A stretch of 64,000 nucleotides of DNA from JBBQLG01 sp964251665. GTDB lineage: Bacteria > Bacteroidota > Bacteroidia > Cytophagales > Spirosomataceae. Position 1 is the stretch's first letter, and each line of letters opens with the position of its first letter. The notes beneath the pieces are model-generated. The model made no database searches and was not told the DNA's origin. It was given only the letters and a program-made list of their open reading frames with translations. The translations under genes were made by a program, and so were the position numbers. The stretch spans positions 434,001-498,000 of the forward strand of contig CAXUKO010000002.1 in NCBI GenBank assembly GCA_964251665.1, written 5' to 3'. Below are positions 18,412 through 26,979 of this stretch, piece by piece.

Positions 18412-18579
18412 GGCGGATTGTTGCAGGAGCGTTATTCGCCGGATGGGTTCACGGTTGGCCTGAATGTCGGCGCGGCATCGGAACAGAAATCCGCTCACGC
18501 CAGTATTCACATCATTCCGCGCTACGTCGGCGATGTGGCTAATCCGAGTGGTGGGGTGCGGAATATTCTGAAGCGTTAA
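18412..18579 (+). pseudogene. HIT-family hydrolase, C-terminal remnant
   Basis: This frame encodes DGFTVGLNVGAASEQKSAH, then SIHIIPRYVGDVANPSGGVR, ending at TAA 18577-18579. It is recognisable as the last third of a histidine-triad protein. The triad HxHxH is damaged: the middle His, which is the nucleophile in HIT enzymes, is Ser here. A stop (18409-18411) closes the frame upstream and no N-terminal part is visible. It is a decayed fragment on the left flank of the mobile element. Confidence 0.72.
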
Positions 18580-18699
18580 TTGGCAAAAATCTTGCCCTGC
18601 GAAAACTTCCTCACTCATGGTATGTGCGGGCATTTAACTGGGCAATTTTGACTGATGGCTATGGTTGAGTCACAAGCCGGGTTGCAAGTTCATAGCACA

Positions 18700-18750
18700 A
18701 CAACGCAAAAAGCCTCCAAATTTTTAAAATTTGGAGGCTTTTTGCGTTGT
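18700..18750. terminator. 24-bp perfect hairpin abutting the left attachment site
   Basis: A perfect 24-bp stem (18700-18723 with 18727-18750) has a 3-nt loop and A/T-rich flanks. It ends exactly where the tRNA-Asp 3' copy begins. It is probably the original tRNA-Asp terminator, separated from the intact tRNA by insertion of the element. Confidence 0.75.
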
Positions 18751-18797
18751 TGGCGGTCCGGACGGGGCTCGAACCCGCGACCCCCTGCGTGACAGGC
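18751..18797 (-). repeat. attL, 47-bp duplicate of tRNA-Asp 3' part
   Basis: Identical to 31475-31521. It includes the CCA end, the T arm and half the anticodon arm of tRNA-Asp, then diverges abruptly. It cannot encode a functional tRNA. Confidence 0.92.
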
Positions 18798-18889
18798 GGT
18801 AGTATGGACGTTGTTATTCAATGTTGTTTGTAGTTTACAGACTTGTTTTTCAGCTATTTATAGCATTTATTCTGTTATGGTTTGTTATG

Positions 18890-18952
18890 GGTACAACATA
18901 ATTTGCTATATTTGTTGTACCTAACGTTGTACCAAAAAGCGGTAGGTACAAC
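18890..18952. promoter_or_regulatory. integrase promoter overlapping putative arm-type recombinase sites
   Basis: Four copies of an 8-mer lie here: GGTACAAC at 18890-18897 and 18945-18952, and its complement GTTGTACC at 18914-18921 and 18926-18933. The same pair of GTTGTACC copies recurs at the other end (31406-31425) inside a shared 22-bp repeat. A Bacteroidota-type -7 element TATATTTG (18907-18914) touches one copy; its -33 TTG (18882-18884) is spaced 22 nt, slightly long. The arrangement suggests integrase arm sites that also repress its own promoter. This is inference from position and repetition. Confidence 0.6.
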
Positions 18953-18955
18953 AGG

Positions 18956-20320
18956 ATGGCCCGGACTACTGAACACAAAGAAGGTAAGGCTACGGTGAAG
19001 ATTACCTACCGAACCGCAAAAACGCTCAAAGATGGTTCTCACCCGTTCTGGCTTCGTATTACAAAAGACCGCAAAAGCACCTTCGTTGCTACGGGTCTCA
19101 GTCTCAATCCCCGCTATTGGAACAGCGGAAAGACCGGCTACCGTGAAGCGGTTCGCAAGAGCTACCCCGAACCATACCGGAACAACCTCATCACGGCCTT
19201 AGAAGGTTGGGAAAAGAAGTATAGCGATGCTGCCCAAACACTGGCCGTAGCGGATGAAACCCATGATGCAAAGGAAGTTGCTACCAGAGCAATTGAAGGC
19301 CGCAAACAGGCCCGGAAATCAATGTTGCTGGCTTTTATGGGCGAACTTATAGCCAACATGGAACAAACGGGCAGGGTAGGCAATAGCCTTGTTTACAAGG
19401 ACCTCAAAAATCAGTTGGCTGACTTCATCAAACAGAACGATGCACATTCAGACGACATTCGTTTTACTGGCGTTACGGTAAAGTTTCTCAACGCCTTCGA
19501 GCATCACATGAGCGCGAAGGGAGTGGCCGACACAACTCTGAGTAATCGGTTTAGAACGCTACGGGCCGTACTGAATAAAGCGATAGGGGAGGGACTAGCC
19601 GACGTAAAAGACTACCCCTTTACCCGGAACGTCAGCGACAAGCATAAATTTAGTGTCGGTAAGTTTGATACTACTACCCGTAAACGGGCAATCAGCCGGG
19701 AGGATGTTCGCAAGATTGAAACGTTTGTACCTACCAGTTCCGCTACTGGAGCGTTTGCCGAGATCAGAAACCGTATCGAGGTCGAGCGGCAACAACGGGC
19801 AAAAGACTTGTTCCTGTTTTCATTTTACTGCGGAGGAATCAACTTTGTCGATATGGGTCAATTACGCTACAAAGACATATTTACTGAAAGTGACGGGCAT
19901 ACCCGCCTGACATACGAACGCCAGAAGACCGGCGGTAAATTCTCCATTCGCCTGTTAGCTCCCGCCGTAGTCATCATCAACCAGTACCGCCCCTTGACCT
20001 ATAACGGCCCGGACAGTTACGTTTTTGGCATTCTCAACGCCAACACCCACAAGACACCAACCCAGATAAAAAACCGACTCAAAAAGATAATCGGGCAGGT
20101 GAACGCCGACCTGAAAAGCATCGGCGAGCAGGTAAGGATTAGTGCCCCTCTTACTACCTACGTAGCTCGCCATTCTCAGGCAAGTAGCTTGCGTATGGCT
20201 GGAGTTGCTGATGCTGTTATTGGCCAAATGATGGGCCACAAAAACGCGGCTGTTACGGCTGTTTATCTGGATTCATTCGCTTCGGAAACTGTCGATGCTG
20301 CCTTTGATGCCTTGCTGTAA
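18956..20320 (+). CDS. tyrosine recombinase (site-specific integrase)
   Basis: 454 residues. The N-terminal arm-binding-like domain (residues about 15-60, with FVATGLSLNPRYW) and a SAM-like core-binding domain (about 125-220) precede the catalytic domain. Catalytic residues visible are Lys in YERQKTGGKF, Arg405 in YVARHSQAS, His428 in MMGHKNAAV and nucleophile Tyr437 in AVYLDSF. The first catalytic Arg is not obvious: the equivalent segment reads FYCGGINFVDM, with Gly293 where many relatives have Arg. Some Bacteroidota integrases also lack it. It should catalyse integration and excision at tRNA-Asp. The next gene starts 15 bp downstream. Confidence 0.92.
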   Translation: MARTTEHKEGKATVKITYRTAKTLKDGSHPFWLRITKDRKSTFVATGLSLNPRYWNSGKTGYREAVRKSYPEPYRNNLITALEGWEKKYSDAAQTLAVADETHDAKEVATRAIEGRKQARKSMLLAFMGELIANMEQTGRVGNSLVYKDLKNQLADFIKQNDAHSDDIRFTGVTVKFLNAFEHHMSAKGVADTTLSNRFRTLRAVLNKAIGEGLADVKDYPFTRNVSDKHKFSVGKFDTTTRKRAISREDVRKIETFVPTSSATGAFAEIRNRIEVERQQRAKDLFLFSFYCGGINFVDMGQLRYKDIFTESDGHTRLTYERQKTGGKFSIRLLAPAVVIINQYRPLTYNGPDSYVFGILNANTHKTPTQIKNRLKKIIGQVNADLKSIGEQVRISAPLTTYVARHSQASSLRMAGVADAVIGQMMGHKNAAVTAVYLDSFASETVDAAFDALL

Positions 20321-20335
20321 TCGACAACCCAAATT

Positions 20336-21439
20336 ATGACCAGCTTCAACCAATTTTACGATGACCTGCGAACAATTGATTACGGGTTGCTGTGCATTGA
20401 TCTCTATATTCTGGCTGAACTTCCCGTTATCCATCCCCCTTTTACTTCACAAGCTGAGAAAACCGAATGGAGCAGCGGCCATGAAGTCGGCAGTTGGGAT
20501 GACCATAGCGCGGCTATTGCTCGTTTAAAAGAGATTGCCGAGATGCCGGTTCAGGGGCTGCAATGGACTACACCTGTAATAGACGAGGTAGCGTTACAGA
20601 CAGTAACCGCAGATTGGGACAAGGCAACATGGGTAAAGTATCCGGGGTCAGATTTCACCTATGGTAGATACGTGTTTGATTCGTTTGATAACAAATGGGT
20701 AGACGAACAGCCCGGCCTAACGAAAATAGCCGGGGCCAGAGGTGACCTCATGGCCTTGCCCAAAGATCAAGTTCAAACCCACCTGAATTTAATTATTGAC
20801 TTGGCAAAGCGTTTGACTGATAGTTCAGACGCTTTTTGGGATAGTATAGGCGAAGAGCGCAAGTTTGACTATGAGCCGCATTGGTGGTCACTTCGCCATT
20901 TTAAAGCGTTTCACCGCCATATTTCACGGGACTTCATCTCTATCAATTACCCTCCATTCGAGAGGGAAGACAAGATTTATTTTGGCCGAGAGTTTTTACG
21001 CAGATACGACCTTTTGGTTTACAAAAAGGTTGAATTGATTGCGTACTTCGTATCAGAAGTACGGGCAGTAATGGGCAAGGCGGTAGCTGTTGGAGGGGGG
21101 GGAGAGCCTAAAGATCAAAAGTTGGTTGACTACTTTGAACACGAATCAAAGTACATCACTATTATGAATCTGCTTGTAGAAAATAAGTTGTGTACACCAG
21201 ATACCCATATTTGGGTTGACACTAAATCAGGATACAAATCGATAATTGTGAGGTTGATTAGACACCTTCACGCAATGGGATTTTATAAAAAGAATAAGAT
21301 GCCGTCAGGTGAAGAAATGGTACTCATAGCAAAAAATACATTCAGTGTAGATTTGAAATATGACATAACTAAAAGCCGCCATTCGTCGCCAAGTATATCT
21401 GATTTTAAATATATTAAATCAGCAGAAAGCTATAGCTGA
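20336..21439 (+). CDS. hypothetical protein, possible C-terminal DNA-binding helices
   Basis: 367 residues, not recognised. The N-terminal half is acidic and Trp-rich. The middle has a helical segment rich in His and aromatic residues (HWWSLRHFKAFHRHISRD). The C-terminal part (about 270-345) resembles the helical C-terminal module of Bacteroidota mobile-element proteins, with IIVRLIRHLHAMGFYKK followed by a basic stretch. It lies 15 bp after the integrase and ends at a strong terminator, so the two form one transcript. A role in integrase control or excision is speculative. Confidence 0.7.
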   Translation: MTSFNQFYDDLRTIDYGLLCIDLYILAELPVIHPPFTSQAEKTEWSSGHEVGSWDDHSAAIARLKEIAEMPVQGLQWTTPVIDEVALQTVTADWDKATWVKYPGSDFTYGRYVFDSFDNKWVDEQPGLTKIAGARGDLMALPKDQVQTHLNLIIDLAKRLTDSSDAFWDSIGEERKFDYEPHWWSLRHFKAFHRHISRDFISINYPPFEREDKIYFGREFLRRYDLLVYKKVELIAYFVSEVRAVMGKAVAVGGGGEPKDQKLVDYFEHESKYITIMNLLVENKLCTPDTHIWVDTKSGYKSIIVRLIRHLHAMGFYKKNKMPSGEEMVLIAKNTFSVDLKYDITKSRHSSPSISDFKYIKSAESYS

Positions 21440-21446
21440 TTACACT

Positions 21447-21498
21447 CATTACCCCGTTTACACCGGGTGTAAACGGGGTAATGACTTCCTAATTTTTT
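21447..21498 (+). terminator. rho-independent terminator of the integrase operon
   Basis: An 18-bp perfect inverted repeat (21447-21464 with 21466-21483) is followed shortly by a run of T residues at 21493-21498. It lies just after the stop at 21439. Confidence 0.8.
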
Positions 21499-21512
21499 CA
21501 GTAGAAATGCCT

Positions 21513-21541
21513 GTTACTATTGCAGAACAAACAATAGTAAC
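21513..21541. promoter_or_regulatory. 10-bp inverted repeat directly upstream of the excisionase-like gene
   Basis: GTTACTATTG (21513-21522) and its complement CAATAGTAAC (21532-21541) are separated by 9 nt and end 2 bases before the ATG at 21544. It could be an operator for an HTH protein or a hairpin that blocks ribosome access. Confidence 0.5.
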
Positions 21542-21543
21542 TG

Positions 21544-21840
21544 ATGCATAAGCAAACAATAACTTTCGACCAACTTCCACAGTACGTTTACGAGTTAAGT
21601 ATCAAGGTTGATTATTTAACGACCTTGTTGGGCAACCCTCCAACTCCCGTTGATGAGGTTGGCGGTATTGACCTCGCCGAGAAGATCACACGTCTGTCAG
21701 CCGCCCGAATCTACACGCTCGTATCGAAGCGTCTCATCCCTCATAAAAAACGGGGGAATCGCCTTTACTTCAGCCGGGCCGAATTGTTGGGGTGGGTTGA
21801 AGAAGGCAACCGCGAACAAAAAACGGGCGTTCGTGCATGA
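21544..21840 (+). CDS. helix-turn-helix protein, excisionase/MerR-like
   Basis: 98 residues with a C-terminal HTH_17-type domain (DLAEKITRLSAARIYTLVSK, then RLIPHKKRGNRLYFSRAELL). This is the usual pattern of excisionase-family DNA-binding domains: a winged helix with RLYF(S) wing residues. It overlaps the following nuclease gene by 4 bp (ATGA), so they are translationally coupled. It probably acts as a recombination directionality factor or as regulator of the replication module. Confidence 0.8.
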   Translation: MHKQTITFDQLPQYVYELSIKVDYLTTLLGNPPTPVDEVGGIDLAEKITRLSAARIYTLVSKRLIPHKKRGNRLYFSRAELLGWVEEGNREQKTGVRA

Positions 21841-22316
21841 GCCAGCCCGCACCCTCCCCCGAATGGTCGGCCTTCCGTGACCAGATCGTCAAGCAGACGG
21901 CCCGCCAGCCCCGCACAGCTAAGAAGAAGGGCCAGCCCAAGACGGAAACGGCCAACGCGCTAACCCGGCGCATCGTAACCCACATCCGACAGCATGGCGG
22001 TTTTGCGTCGCGTATCTCATCGACCGGCACCTACCGTGAAGACCTCAAAAAGTTTGTCAGTAGTCAGCAGGTTTCGGGTCTGCCAGACGTAATGGCCGTA
22101 GTTAGTGGTCGCGCCGTTTTTGTCGAGGTGAAAGTAGGCCGGGACGTTCTAAGTGAGGTGCAAAAACAGACGATTTCCGGGCTTATCGCAGCCGGTGCCG
22201 CCGTTTATTTGGCTCGTGACTTTGAGTCGTTCACTGCTTGGTTTACGACCCTTCTCGCCCTTCCCAACGATGCCGACAACTTACCATTCGGCCCTGCTTC
22301 ACAAGATCAGCTTTGA
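21837..22316 (+). CDS. VRR-NUC domain nuclease
   Basis: 159 residues. The C-terminal half has the VRR-NUC PD-(D/E)XK pattern: SGLPDVMAVVSGRAVFVEVK (catalytic Asp and ExK) and a following DVLSEVQKQ with Gln. The N-terminal 50 residues are basic and Pro-rich, likely DNA-contacting. Stand-alone VRR-NUC proteins occur in phages and replicative islands and are thought to process branched DNA. It overlaps the HTH gene by 4 bp and precedes the helicase. Confidence 0.87.
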   Translation: MSQPAPSPEWSAFRDQIVKQTARQPRTAKKKGQPKTETANALTRRIVTHIRQHGGFASRISSTGTYREDLKKFVSSQQVSGLPDVMAVVSGRAVFVEVKVGRDVLSEVQKQTISGLIAAGAAVYLARDFESFTAWFTTLLALPNDADNLPFGPASQDQL

Positions 22317-22383
22317 TACCCACCCAGAACGGGAACGGGCCAACGCCCCCGCGCCGACCCGTTCGTAAAAACTTTTAAATCCT

Positions 22384-24288
22384 ATGCAATATACTGAAAA
22401 TCAGCCAACAGAACAACAGATTTGGGCTTTTTTACCCCCGCACTTCAAAGGTAGGGACGGCCATAACCGGCGAAAGTGTCAAATAGGCAAAGTGCCGAGG
22501 GTAAAACGATATAAAACGGTTGAGGATTTCGATAAAGACGACACAGTGCGCGCATATGTACCGGATGTGGTTTTTACTTGGGAGTCCCTACAAGTAGCCT
22601 ACGCTCAACTGCCTGACCACTTGCGGGTAGTATCAGCGGAGCAATCAACCAAGTTAAATACAGCCTCTGATTCATTATTCAATAACCTACGAGCCGAACA
22701 GCAAAGGGCTGAGCAGGAAACCAATGTACAAATTACAGTAGTCGAGCAGGACAAACAGACCGAGATAGACAAACGGCGGGAGGTCATTGATTTACGGGTA
22801 AACGAAGCTGCGTGTGACATGTGGACATTTGACTTTGACCACAGGGCTAAGGAATGGGTGATTGACAGAATTTATCAGAGTGGGGTTCTGTCTTACCTTG
22901 AAGGTCAGCAGTTTGCAAAACGTTACCGGCCAGACGGCATAAGTACGTTTTTGATTCGTGGTGAGACAGTTATTGAGAACGCGAGTGTTACGCTTATGCG
23001 GGATAGCGTAAGAGCCTATATCGAAGCTGACCCCCACCCCCTTGAATCAGGGGAGCTATCGGCCACTTACGAGAGTCGGCTTGAAATTTATAACCGGCAA
23101 CAGCATCTGATTATAAACCCGACCGGATTGGAAGGACTACGTACGCACGACCGCCCACTGCTACGAGATACGGCCACTACATGTTATGTCCCGTACGAAA
23201 ATGGGATTGTCGAGATTACGAAAATGGGAATTGTATTGCAACCTTACAAGATTCTTCACGGGTCTTGCGTTTGGCAATCTCAGGTACTTAGACGCCAGTT
23301 CAATGCGGATGCCAACGGCGAAGACAGTCACATTGCACAGTTCATTCAAAATATCTCTAACGGGGAGCTTGATCGAATACGGGCCAAACGTTCGGCTATT
23401 GGCTATCTTATTCATCACCACGGCAATCCAGCCGAAGGGCAAGCTATTATTTGTTACGACGAGGAGATTACCAATGCCAGCAAACCCGAAGGCGGAACTG
23501 GTAAGGGCTTATTCGGTAATGCTATCAGGCAGATAAGGCCCGTTGCTGTTATTGACGGGAAGAAGCACGACCCGAACGATAAATTTAACTTTCAGCAAGT
23601 AAATCAGGATACTGCGGTTGTATGGATTGACGACCCTATCGTGAATCATCCGAAACCTGAACGCCGGTTTAGTCTCGAACAGTTCTTTTCCAAACTCACA
23701 GAAGGTTGGAGCATTGAAAAAAAGCACCAACAGGAGTTTCGGATTCCGCCCCATGAAGGGCCAAAGCTACTCATCTCGTCAAATGTGGTCATGTCTAATG
23801 AAGGCTCTTCCAATGTCCGACGGCAGTTCATTCTTGAGTTCTCCAACCACTACAAAAAGCAAATCCGGGATGGCAACGAAAAGCCTATTGTAGCCGAACA
23901 CGGATGTGTATTCTTCTCGGAAGATTGGGACGCCCAGGAATGGCAGAGGTTTGACCGGTACATGATGGGTTGTGTGCTTGAATACATGCGCGAAGGATTA
24001 CAGCCATGTACACCACGGAGTGCCAACCAAAACCACCTGCGCCAGACAGCCGGAGAAGATTTTTACGATTGGGTAACCACTCATCAGGGCACGGGCCTTG
24101 TCGCTGGTCAGGAATACAGCCGAGATGAACTTTTACGCGAGTACAGGACGTATGCGGGCCTATCAGATACGCAGGTTCAACCGCGAGGATTTACCAACAA
24201 TGTCACACAGTACGCCAAAAGTAAGGGCTGGAAATACGAACGCGGGCGAGGTCAACGCAACATCTCATTCACACTCCTACCACTCTGA
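22384..24288 (+). CDS. SF3/P4-type replicative helicase
   Basis: 634 residues. The helicase core lies at about 350-500. It has Walker A EGGTGKGLFG (about 368-378), a Walker B-like AVVWIDD (about 411-417), and a sensor motif LLISSN near 463, followed by an Arg-finger-like NVRRQF. This matches the virus/phage P4 D5-like helicase group. The N-terminal 300 residues show no primase motif that I can identify but may bind the origin. A C-terminal winged-helix-like tail (YSRDELLREYRTYAG) fits the family. With the Toprim protein downstream it would form the element's replication machinery. Confidence 0.83.
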   Translation: MQYTENQPTEQQIWAFLPPHFKGRDGHNRRKCQIGKVPRVKRYKTVEDFDKDDTVRAYVPDVVFTWESLQVAYAQLPDHLRVVSAEQSTKLNTASDSLFNNLRAEQQRAEQETNVQITVVEQDKQTEIDKRREVIDLRVNEAACDMWTFDFDHRAKEWVIDRIYQSGVLSYLEGQQFAKRYRPDGISTFLIRGETVIENASVTLMRDSVRAYIEADPHPLESGELSATYESRLEIYNRQQHLIINPTGLEGLRTHDRPLLRDTATTCYVPYENGIVEITKMGIVLQPYKILHGSCVWQSQVLRRQFNADANGEDSHIAQFIQNISNGELDRIRAKRSAIGYLIHHHGNPAEGQAIICYDEEITNASKPEGGTGKGLFGNAIRQIRPVAVIDGKKHDPNDKFNFQQVNQDTAVVWIDDPIVNHPKPERRFSLEQFFSKLTEGWSIEKKHQQEFRIPPHEGPKLLISSNVVMSNEGSSNVRRQFILEFSNHYKKQIRDGNEKPIVAEHGCVFFSEDWDAQEWQRFDRYMMGCVLEYMREGLQPCTPRSANQNHLRQTAGEDFYDWVTTHQGTGLVAGQEYSRDELLREYRTYAGLSDTQVQPRGFTNNVTQYAKSKGWKYERGRGQRNISFTLLPL

Positions 24289-24291
24289 AAA

Positions 24292-24385
24292 TGCATTTAG
24301 GATTTAAGGTTACTACTATTATTGGGTGTGTACATACTCTCACATACACACCCCTCAACAGTGGATTCCTTAAATCCTAAATGCA
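24292..24385. repeat. nested inverted repeat between helicase and Toprim genes
   Basis: The outer arms are an exact 18-bp inverted repeat (24292-24309 with 24368-24385). Inside, a second exact 9-bp inverted repeat (24324-24332 with 24345-24353) forms a central hairpin. The structure fills the gap between the helicase stop and the Toprim start, and the outer right arm covers the ATG at 24381. Possible roles are a replication origin or a translational control structure. Confidence 0.65.
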
Positions 24386-24395
24386 ATCCACAAGT

Positions 24396-25520
24396 ATGAG
24401 TATTCTATCTGACAAACTCGAAACCGACTACGGAACGGAAATACTCGAAGAATTGACCGGCGAGAGTTTAACCCACAAGGGGCAACCCGTTCGGCTATTT
24501 GACCAGAGCAACCATAGTTCCGAACGATACTACCCCGAAGGCGACAATGGAAAGCCCCGAATCTACAACCATCAGGAGGGCAAACCATATTTCCCTATTA
24601 CGGCCTATTGTCAGGCCCGTGAGGTGGATTGGAACACCGCCGTAGCCGAATTATCCATTCGCTACCTTGGCGGTTCACAGACGGGCAGCAAACGCACAGG
24701 GAACGGGCGCAGAATAACACCCCGTGTGGCCGCACCTGCACCGCCGATTAACTACCATGACGCAGCATTAGTCGAAAGCACACTTAGCCACTACGAGCGT
24801 AACGATTTAGCTATCTACCTCCGCCGTTTGCTTGGCGTCAAGAAGGCCGACGAGATGCTAACACAATTCAGGGTAGGAACCGGCGACAACTGGCACGTAA
24901 GCCCGTGGTGGCCGAGGTCTACGGTCTTCTGGCAGATTGACCAACAGGGACGAATACGAGCCGGTAAGGTCTTTAACTACAGTTCAGCGACCGGCAAGCG
25001 GTTGAAGGGCAAAAACCCGCAGGAACACCGCCCGTACTGGATTCACGAGATACTCACCCTACAAGACTTTCACCCTGTGCAGTGTTTGTTTGGTCTGCAC
25101 CAGTTGGCCGAGCAGCCAACCAGCAAGCCTGTAGCTATCGTAGAAGGGGAAAAGACCGCCGTTATCTGTTCGGCTTTCCTGCCGGGCTTTATCTGGCTGG
25201 CAACAGGTGGAAAAGGCAACCTGACTGCTGACCGTTGTAAGGTGCTGGCCGGTCGAAGTGTGACACTATTCCCTGACTTGGGCCGACCCAAATCCGGCGA
25301 GTTATCGGCCTTTGAGCAGTGGAGTAAAAAAGCCGATGAACTACGTAAAGTTGTCGGAAGTGTTACGGTCTCGCGCACATTGGAAGACGAGCCGACGGTA
25401 ACAGTGCTGGAGCGTGACGCAGGCTTGGACATTGCCGATATGCTGACCCGCTACCGTTGCCCTGACACGGGCTTGGTCCTCAACGAGCCGGACGGGTATC
25501 CCGCTCTGTGGGATGCCTGA
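24396..25520 (+). CDS. Toprim-domain primase-like protein
   Basis: About 374 residues from the ATG at 24396. An alternative in-frame ATG at 24381 lies inside the preceding inverted repeat and is less likely. The Toprim domain is visible with the catalytic Glu in VAIVEGEKTA (residue about 250) and the Asp-containing LFPDLGR segment (about 291), followed by helices. The N-terminal region has YYPEGDNGKPRIYNH and ITAYCQAREVDW. I see no clear zinc-binding cysteines there, so the usual CHC2 finger may be replaced by a zinc-free domain. It probably primes replication for the SF3 helicase encoded just upstream. Confidence 0.8.
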   Translation: MSILSDKLETDYGTEILEELTGESLTHKGQPVRLFDQSNHSSERYYPEGDNGKPRIYNHQEGKPYFPITAYCQAREVDWNTAVAELSIRYLGGSQTGSKRTGNGRRITPRVAAPAPPINYHDAALVESTLSHYERNDLAIYLRRLLGVKKADEMLTQFRVGTGDNWHVSPWWPRSTVFWQIDQQGRIRAGKVFNYSSATGKRLKGKNPQEHRPYWIHEILTLQDFHPVQCLFGLHQLAEQPTSKPVAIVEGEKTAVICSAFLPGFIWLATGGKGNLTADRCKVLAGRSVTLFPDLGRPKSGELSAFEQWSKKADELRKVVGSVTVSRTLEDEPTVTVLERDAGLDIADMLTRYRCPDTGLVLNEPDGYPALWDA

Positions 25521-25556
25521 CTATTTAATCAACTACAACTAACCAACCCCAAGCAA

Positions 25557-25853
25557 ATGAATGTCTATAATCCCACCGCTGATGATCTGCTACTTTTAGG
25601 AGCCGCACAGCGCAACAACCAGAAGCGTCTTGACAAGCTACAACGGTTCACCATTGAAGAGGCAGAACAAGCCTTGTTGAACTGCCATGTATGGCTCGAA
25701 GAGGAGCAGGATTGGGCCGTTTCCGTGACACACCTCGCCAATCTTGCGTTTGATACCCGGATGCCTTCAGACTACATACGGTTCAACATCAATTACCTGT
25801 TACACCTAAAAGCAATCCGTTTTACTGCCCCGATTGCTACTTGGTTCTGGTAG
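25557..25853 (+). CDS. hypothetical protein of the replication module
   Basis: 98 residues, helical, with HVWLEEEQDWAVSVTHLANL and a following helix that read like a small winged-helix or accessory domain. Not recognised. It starts 36 bp after the Toprim gene on the same strand and ends before a strong terminator, so it is probably the last gene of the replication operon. Confidence 0.65.
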   Translation: MNVYNPTADDLLLLGAAQRNNQKRLDKLQRFTIEEAEQALLNCHVWLEEEQDWAVSVTHLANLAFDTRMPSDYIRFNINYLLHLKAIRFTAPIATWFW

Positions 25854-25866
25854 GTACCCTGGCAAT

Positions 25867-25907
25867 AATAACCTGCCTGCTGTTGTACCAGCGGCAGGCA
25901 GGTTATT
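25867..25907. terminator. bidirectional terminator
   Basis: A perfect 14-bp inverted repeat (25867-25880 with 25894-25907) lies between the convergent genes ending at 25853 and 25923. Confidence 0.75.
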
Positions 25908-25922
25908 GAGAAATGGCTACTA

Positions 25923-26270
25923 TTATACAGTGACAGTAATAGGCTTGAATACTTTCGGGCTTATCCAATACGCCGACAGTCCAGCCCGTGTAATAAGTCC
26001 CACCTTTTCAAGCTCTCCCCGACTACGAGATATGTTACAGGGCAAGCCACTAAGGTAGCTGCGTATCTCTTTGGTTGTCGCACGGCTTTTACCGGTTTCA
26101 TCACTGACGCGGGAAGCGAGAATAATGAATAGCCTGAGTGCGGAAGGCGTGAGTGATGTAATTACGCTCAGATAATAGTCATCTGGAGCGTATATCATAG
26201 CAATACTCGTTTGATTGGTGGATGCATACGGATTGGACTTGTACCGGATAGGGCGTTTTGGGGGTGTCAT
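25923..26270 (-). CDS. winged-helix DNA-binding protein, RepL-like
   Basis: About 115 residues from the ATG at 26270 (MTPPKRPIRYKSN), which reads as a more natural start than the upstream one at 26360. The core runs TPSALRLFIILASRV, TTKEIRSYL, ISRSRGELEKVGLITRAG and YWISPKVF. This is the winged-helix order seen in RepL-type plasmid initiators and related regulators, where the final segment is a wing ending in a Y-x-I-x-P-x-x-F pattern. It could be a replication initiator or a repressor controlling the oppositely oriented replication operon. Its own promoter would lie in the 26271-26481 gap. Confidence 0.62.
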   Translation of the reverse strand: MTPPKRPIRYKSNPYASTNQTSIAMIYAPDDYYLSVITSLTPSALRLFIILASRVSDETGKSRATTKEIRSYLSGLPCNISRSRGELEKVGLITRAGLSAYWISPKVFKPITVTV

Positions 26271-26481
26271 TTGTATATGATTAGATATAGTGAACTGATT
26301 GTCATAACTAACACTAAAAACAAGTCGAGTGTCGCGGGTAACAGAAGACAAATAGCGCACAGGTGGATAGTTACCAACTGGTTACAGCTTTTGATAAAGA
26401 ACAGCTCATTTCCCTTCAGGCTGTAGTTGAGTGCTGAAGGTACATATACCAACTTCCCCTAAGCATTCGGAGTGCAGTCTG

Positions 26482-26979
26482 TTACTGGGCTTGCCGTTGG
26501 TAAGTATAAGCGGGTGCATCTATCGGGGTGCCGTAGTCCAAAATGAGTTTTTGAGGACAGATGAACAAGGTAGACGTACCGAAGGGAGGAGAAAACAGGG
26601 TAGCGGTTTGGGCCGCTTGTACGGTCAGTTGAGGACGTAATACAATGTTAAACCCTCCAGGGTTCGCCGTACCAACCTGTACACCCATCGTAACCGTGTA
26701 CAGTACTGGATCCGACGCCTGACCGTCTTTGGTAACAATACAGGTGTGATCGCTTTTAAAGGTAATGACCTGATTTGGTACAGGTGGACGATGTAGGGAA
26801 TCAATATCAGTCTGTACTGCTATTAGTTTCCATGTTCCCACCAGTAGGGCCGACGCCTGTGCGACGGAATCAGCGTGCTCAGTATTTGGGTTGCAATCCA
26901 CTACCGGGGTGACCGACGTTGACTTAGTAGAACAGGTGATTACTGTTAGGGCTACGAATAAGAGCAGCAGGTATTTCAT
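26482..26979 (-). CDS. lipoprotein, lipocalin-like, element cargo
   Basis: 165 residues with a lipoprotein signal (MKYLLLLFVALTVITCSTKS, Cys at 16). The mature part contains LLVGTWKLIAVQTDID, VITFKSDHTCIV and YTVTMGVQVG, resembling small lipocalin-like Bacteroidota lipoproteins. It is cargo of the mobile element, perhaps altering the host envelope. Function unknown. Confidence 0.7.
   Translation of the reverse strand: MKYLLLLFVALTVITCSTKSTSVTPVVDCNPNTEHADSVAQASALLVGTWKLIAVQTDIDSLHRPPVPNQVITFKSDHTCIVTKDGQASDPVLYTVTMGVQVGTANPGGFNIVLRPQLTVQAAQTATLFSPPFGTSTLFICPQKLILDYGTPIDAPAYTYQRQAQ

Noticed and set aside
18367..18633. 88-residue minus-strand frame
   Set aside because: It lies opposite the recognisable HIT-gene remnant, so it is a shadow of that older coding sequence.
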